From Chitinophagaceae bacterium DXS (GTDB lineage Bacteria; Bacteroidota; Bacteroidia; Chitinophagales; Chitinophagaceae), in the NCBI GenBank assembly GCA_030345135.1, contig CP128386.1, forward strand, positions 1,635,344 through 1,699,343: 64,000 bases of DNA, in the 5' to 3' direction. Below, in pieces: positions 60,954 to 64,000 of this stretch. Numbering within the stretch: position 1 is the stretch's first letter; each line of letters opens with the position of its first letter. The notes under the pieces are model-generated. The model had not been told where the DNA came from, did no database searches, and was given only the letters and a program-made list of their open reading frames with translations. A program made the translations under genes and the position numbers.

Positions 60954-62300
60954 ATGGAATTAACTAATCTTACTGCCATTTCTCCTGTTGACGGTCGTTA
61001 CCGCAGGCAGGTGGCGCACCTTGATGAGTATTTCTCTGAGTTTGCCCTAATTAAATACCGCGTAATTGTTGAAATAGAATACTTCCTGTTTCTTGCCGAT
61101 AAAAAGATCTTCAAGCTGCCAGCAAAAGCAAGGCAGGCGTTGAAAAAAGTGGGTGAAGAATTTAGCCTGGACGATGCACAACAGATAAAAAATATTGAAA
61201 GCATTACCAACCACGATGTAAAAGCGGTTGAATATTTCCTGAAAGAACAGCTTAAAAAAGCAGGTGCTGAGGATGTTGTAGAGTGGGTGCATTTCGGATT
61301 GACGTCCCAGGACATTAACAATACATCTATTCCATTGAGCTGGAAACACTGCATGGAGCATGATTACCTGCCTGCAGTTATTAACCTGCAAAACAACCTT
61401 CATGTGTTGGCTTCTCAATGGAAAGATATTTCCATGCTGGCCAAAACACACGGACAACCCGCTTCTCCTACCAAGCTTGGTAAAGAGATCATGGTGTTTG
61501 TGGAAAGGCTGGATAACCAGGTACAGTTATTTTCCTACATACCCTATGCAGCAAAATTCGGCGGTGCTACAGGCAACTTTAACGCACACAATATCGCTTT
61601 CCCTAAGAAGAACTGGGTGTCGTTAGGAAATGAATTTGTGCAGGACATTTTAGGCTTGCAGCGCATGCAGTTCACTACACAGATTGAACACTACGATAAT
61701 CTTGCTGCACATTTTGATGCCATCAAGCGTATCAATACAATACTGATTGATCTGTGTCGTGATATATGGACATACATCAGCATGGACTACTTCAAACAAA
61801 GAACTGTAAAAGGTGAAGTAGGTTCAAGTGCAATGCCGCATAAAGTAAACCCGATTGATTTTGAAAATGCTGAAGGAAACCTCGGCGTAGCTAATTCATT
61901 ATTAGAACATCTTTCTGCGAAATTGCCCATTAGCAGACTACAGAGAGATCTAACCGATTCTACGGTGCTGCGTAACCTCGGCGTTCCGGTTGCACATACT
62001 TTGATCGCATTGAAATCAATCGAAAAAGGTTTAGGCAAACTGCTTCTGAATGAAGCCAGGCTGAAGGAAGATTTGGAAAACAACTGGGCTGTTGTTGCTG
62101 AGGCAATACAAACAGTGTTAAGAAGAGAAAACTATCCGAATCCATACGAGGCATTGAAAGAATTGACGAGAGGTAAATCAGCTATTACAAAACAAGATAT
62201 TCAGTCTTTTATCACAAGCTTAAAAGTAAGCGCTGATCTGAAGAAAGAATTAAAGGCAATTACACCGCACAATTATACGGGTGTTGCAGCTGATTATTAA
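60954..62300 (+). CDS. purB: adenylosuccinate lyase
   Basis: PurB splits SAICAR and adenylosuccinate, releasing fumarate, in purine synthesis. The 448-residue protein belongs to the fumarase/aspartase superfamily. The first catalytic histidine is in 'MLAKTHGQPASPTKLGKE' (His166). The signature 'GEVGSSAMPHKVNPIDFEN' (about 288-306) holds the catalytic serine (Ser292). 'SPVDGRYRRQVAHLDEYFSE' is the start of the longer, E. coli-like form. The length agrees with that form. Its promoter region is divergent from mqnA. Confidence 0.96.
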   Translation: MELTNLTAISPVDGRYRRQVAHLDEYFSEFALIKYRVIVEIEYFLFLADKKIFKLPAKARQALKKVGEEFSLDDAQQIKNIESITNHDVKAVEYFLKEQLKKAGAEDVVEWVHFGLTSQDINNTSIPLSWKHCMEHDYLPAVINLQNNLHVLASQWKDISMLAKTHGQPASPTKLGKEIMVFVERLDNQVQLFSYIPYAAKFGGATGNFNAHNIAFPKKNWVSLGNEFVQDILGLQRMQFTTQIEHYDNLAAHFDAIKRINTILIDLCRDIWTYISMDYFKQRTVKGEVGSSAMPHKVNPIDFENAEGNLGVANSLLEHLSAKLPISRLQRDLTDSTVLRNLGVPVAHTLIALKSIEKGLGKLLLNEARLKEDLENNWAVVAEAIQTVLRRENYPNPYEALKELTRGKSAITKQDIQSFITSLKVSADLKKELKAITPHNYTGVAADY

Positions 62301-62501
62301 TTTTTTTGAACCACTAAGAACACAAAGAAGCACAAAGATTATTTGTGCTTCTTGCTTTAATATAGGAGCAGTTTAGGATTAATGTTTTTGATGTCTTAGA
62401 CTTTGGATGCTTCCTTCCAACATATCCTTTTCGTGAGACCTTTTGCAACCAGATAAAAATTCTTTGTGATCCTCCGTGCCCTTTGGGCCTTCGTGTTTCC
62501 C
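62301..62501. repeat. CACAAAGAAGCACAAAG repeat spacer
   Basis: 'aacacaaagaagcacaaagattatttgtgcttcttgct' (62319-62356) is a small inverted repeat, and 'tctttgtgatcctccgtgccctttgggccttcgtg' (62461-62495) is a distant reverse-complement partner. No gene. It separates the converging purB and permease genes and may serve as a terminator. Confidence 0.55.
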
Positions 62502-64000
62502 CTACTCGCTTCGGAGGGTTTTAACTGGGTTTGCTATAGCCGATCTTACAGCCTGTACACTTATTGAAAGAATACCTATTACCACAGCAATGCTGCCCGC
62601 GGCTAAAAACACCAGCCAGCCAATATTTGTCTTGTAAGCAAAATCCTGCAACCATTTATTCATTACGTACCACGCAACCGGTATGGCGACCAGTATTGCA
62701 ATCACAACCAATCGAATAAAGTCCGATGCAAGCATACTTATTATCCCGGAAACACTTGCGCCCAACACTTTACGAATACCTATTTCGCGTGTACGCACCT
62801 GGGCTGTATAGGCCGCTAAACCTAACAATCCAAGGCAGGAGATGAATACAGCAATAGCTGCAAAAATGTCAAACAACAAACTTGTACGCTGCTCTGACTG
62901 ATACAATCGATTGAACGAATCATCAAGAAATGCATAGGTGAACGGAAAATCTGCGTTGTATTTTTTCCATTCCTTTTCTGCAGCAGCGATAGCTTTGGGA
63001 GCATCCTTGCCAGTTGTCTTTACATAGATCTGACCGTACGATGCAGGCTTATAGTAAAATACAGCAGGCTTAATTTTCTGACGCATCGAAGTAAAATGAA
63101 AATCTTTAACTACGCCGATGATCGTTCCTTCAGTTTCCCACAACTTGAATCTTTTTCCAATAGGATCCTTCAATCTCATTGCCTGAACCGCTGTTTCATT
63201 CAGGATAAAATGAGTTGAATCAGCAACCGCGCCCGTAAAGCCACTGCCCTCTTTCAACTGCATTTTGAAAAAAGACATAAAATCCTTATCGGTTTTAATG
63301 GGACTAATCATCAGGGTTTCTCCGTTCTGCTTACCGTCCCATGAATTGCTTCCTGTTTGTCCGCCATAAAATATGATGTTTGCATCCGCCCAGGTAACAT
63401 TGGAAATGCCGGGTTGCGTCAGCAAATCTGCCTTCACTGCATCAATATGCTTACTCATATCAATCATGCTCATAGACAACACGTGGTCTTTATCGTATCC
63501 AAGTTCTTTGGAATGGATATAAGATAATTGTTTCCCTATAATAAGCGTTCCGGTAATCAGGATCATGGAAAAACCAAACTGAACAACTACCAATACTTTC
63601 CTGAAAACAACATTGCTCACGCGTGCAGAGATCTTTCCCTTTATGGCTTTCAGCGGCTCAAAAGAAGAAAGCAACAATGCAGGATAAATGCTTGAAACTA
63701 TCAGTGTACCCAGAATGGTGCAAACAATAACTTTCCATATTCGCACATCATATATATTCAACACAAGCTCGCGCCCCGTTACCTGATTAAATACAGGTAC
63801 AAGTGTATACACCAACATTAAGGCAAGCCCCGTTGCCAATACAAAAAGCAATGCAGTCTCAATGATAAATTGAAAGAAAAGCTGCAATCTTGCTGCGCCG
63901 ACAATTTTACGCAGGCTGACTTCTTTCGCACGCAGCATAGAACGTGCCGTAGAAAGATTCACATAGTTGATGCAGGCAATCACCAATATAAGCAACGCAA
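62502..64000 (-). CDS. ABC-transporter permease, FtsX/MacB type (partial)
   Basis: The C-terminal 499 or so residues of a permease; its start lies beyond the right edge. The order is: a first segment 'ILVIACINYVNLSTARSML' with 'RAKEVSLRKIVGAARLQLFFQFIIETALLFVLATGLAL', a MacB-like periplasmic domain (about 150-370), then three segments of an FtsX domain ('AAYTAQVRTREIGIRKVLGASVSGIISMLASDFIRLVVIAILVAIP', 'WLVFLAAGSIAVVIGILSISVQAVRSAIANPVKTLRSE'). The ending 'ANPVKTLRSE' is typical. About 800 residues is usual, so roughly 300 are missing. Family members move lipoproteins or peptides, or sense antimicrobials. Confidence 0.92.
   Translation of the reverse strand, partial: ALLILVIACINYVNLSTARSMLRAKEVSLRKIVGAARLQLFFQFIIETALLFVLATGLALMLVYTLVPVFNQVTGRELVLNIYDVRIWKVIVCTILGTLIVSSIYPALLLSSFEPLKAIKGKISARVSNVVFRKVLVVVQFGFSMILITGTLIIGKQLSYIHSKELGYDKDHVLSMSMIDMSKHIDAVKADLLTQPGISNVTWADANIIFYGGQTGSNSWDGKQNGETLMISPIKTDKDFMSFFKMQLKEGSGFTGAVADSTHFILNETAVQAMRLKDPIGKRFKLWETEGTIIGVVKDFHFTSMRQKIKPAVFYYKPASYGQIYVKTTGKDAPKAIAAAEKEWKKYNADFPFTYAFLDDSFNRLYQSEQRTSLLFDIFAAIAVFISCLGLLGLAAYTAQVRTREIGIRKVLGASVSGIISMLASDFIRLVVIAILVAIPVAWYVMNKWLQDFAYKTNIGWLVFLAAGSIAVVIGILSISVQAVRSAIANPVKTLRSE

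Overview
The window reads as chromosomal DNA of a Bacteroidota bacterium, most likely family Chitinophagaceae. Evidence: a SusC/SusD pair, lipoproteins with Bacteroidota-style lipoboxes, a GLPGLI-family protein, a CarboxypepD_reg-type outer-membrane receptor, futalosine-pathway menaquinone genes (mqnE, mqnA), TAnnTTTG-type -7 promoter elements and few Shine-Dalgarno sequences. The family assignment is inference from protein style only; no rRNA or tRNA gene was seen.

Layout. 0-5 kb: a susC-susD nutrient-uptake pair read leftward. 5.5-10 kb: a small unknown protein, a PQQ-type beta-propeller, a methyltransferase, a HAD phosphatase and an alpha/beta hydrolase. 10-23 kb: an accessory-looking stretch with two ECF sigma factors (one the ECF42 type with its DGPF partner), a decayed SDR gene, YciI, VOC and DinB proteins, an XRE regulator and many intergenic repeats, including three copies of a covarying 22-bp-stem hairpin. 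23-26 kb: a beta-helix lipoprotein and an OmpA-like lipoprotein. 26-33 kb: topoisomerase IV genes parE and parC, with a DUF1835 gene and a compact ATPase/TOPRIM pair between them. 33-47 kb: housekeeping genes (transglutaminase-like protein, mqnE, DUF4130 protein, ccmE/ccmF, arginase-family hydrolase, radical SAM enzyme, EamA transporter, SDR). 47-53 kb: secreted and lipid-anchored proteins, a GH172 protein and an ECF sigma factor overlapping a membrane/beta-barrel protein. 53-60 kb: a large outer-membrane receptor, a GLPGLI protein and a histidine kinase/response regulator pair that appear to form one regulon. 60-64 kb: mqnA, purB and an ABC-transporter permease cut by the window edge.

Three observations stand out. 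First, the receptor at 53.3 kb and the GLPGLI gene at 57.4 kb share the same promoter layout: three TTAAC half-sites spaced 10 and 21 bp, then 21 nt to the -7 element. The GLPGLI copy sits in the divergent region in front of the histidine kinase, so the regulon and its regulator are predicted from sequence. Second, an ATPase plus a small TOPRIM protein, resembling a split OLD-type defence module, sits with 6-17 bp gaps inside the topoisomerase IV gene row. Third, the spacers are full of structured repeats: a MITE-like element in two copies (one with an 11-bp direct repeat at its ends), three covarying hairpins, a 116-bp tandem array and several families of degenerate short-unit repeats found in both orientations.

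Most start codons were chosen by signal peptide or family N-terminus, because ribosome-binding sites are weak here. All functional names rest on motifs read by eye.
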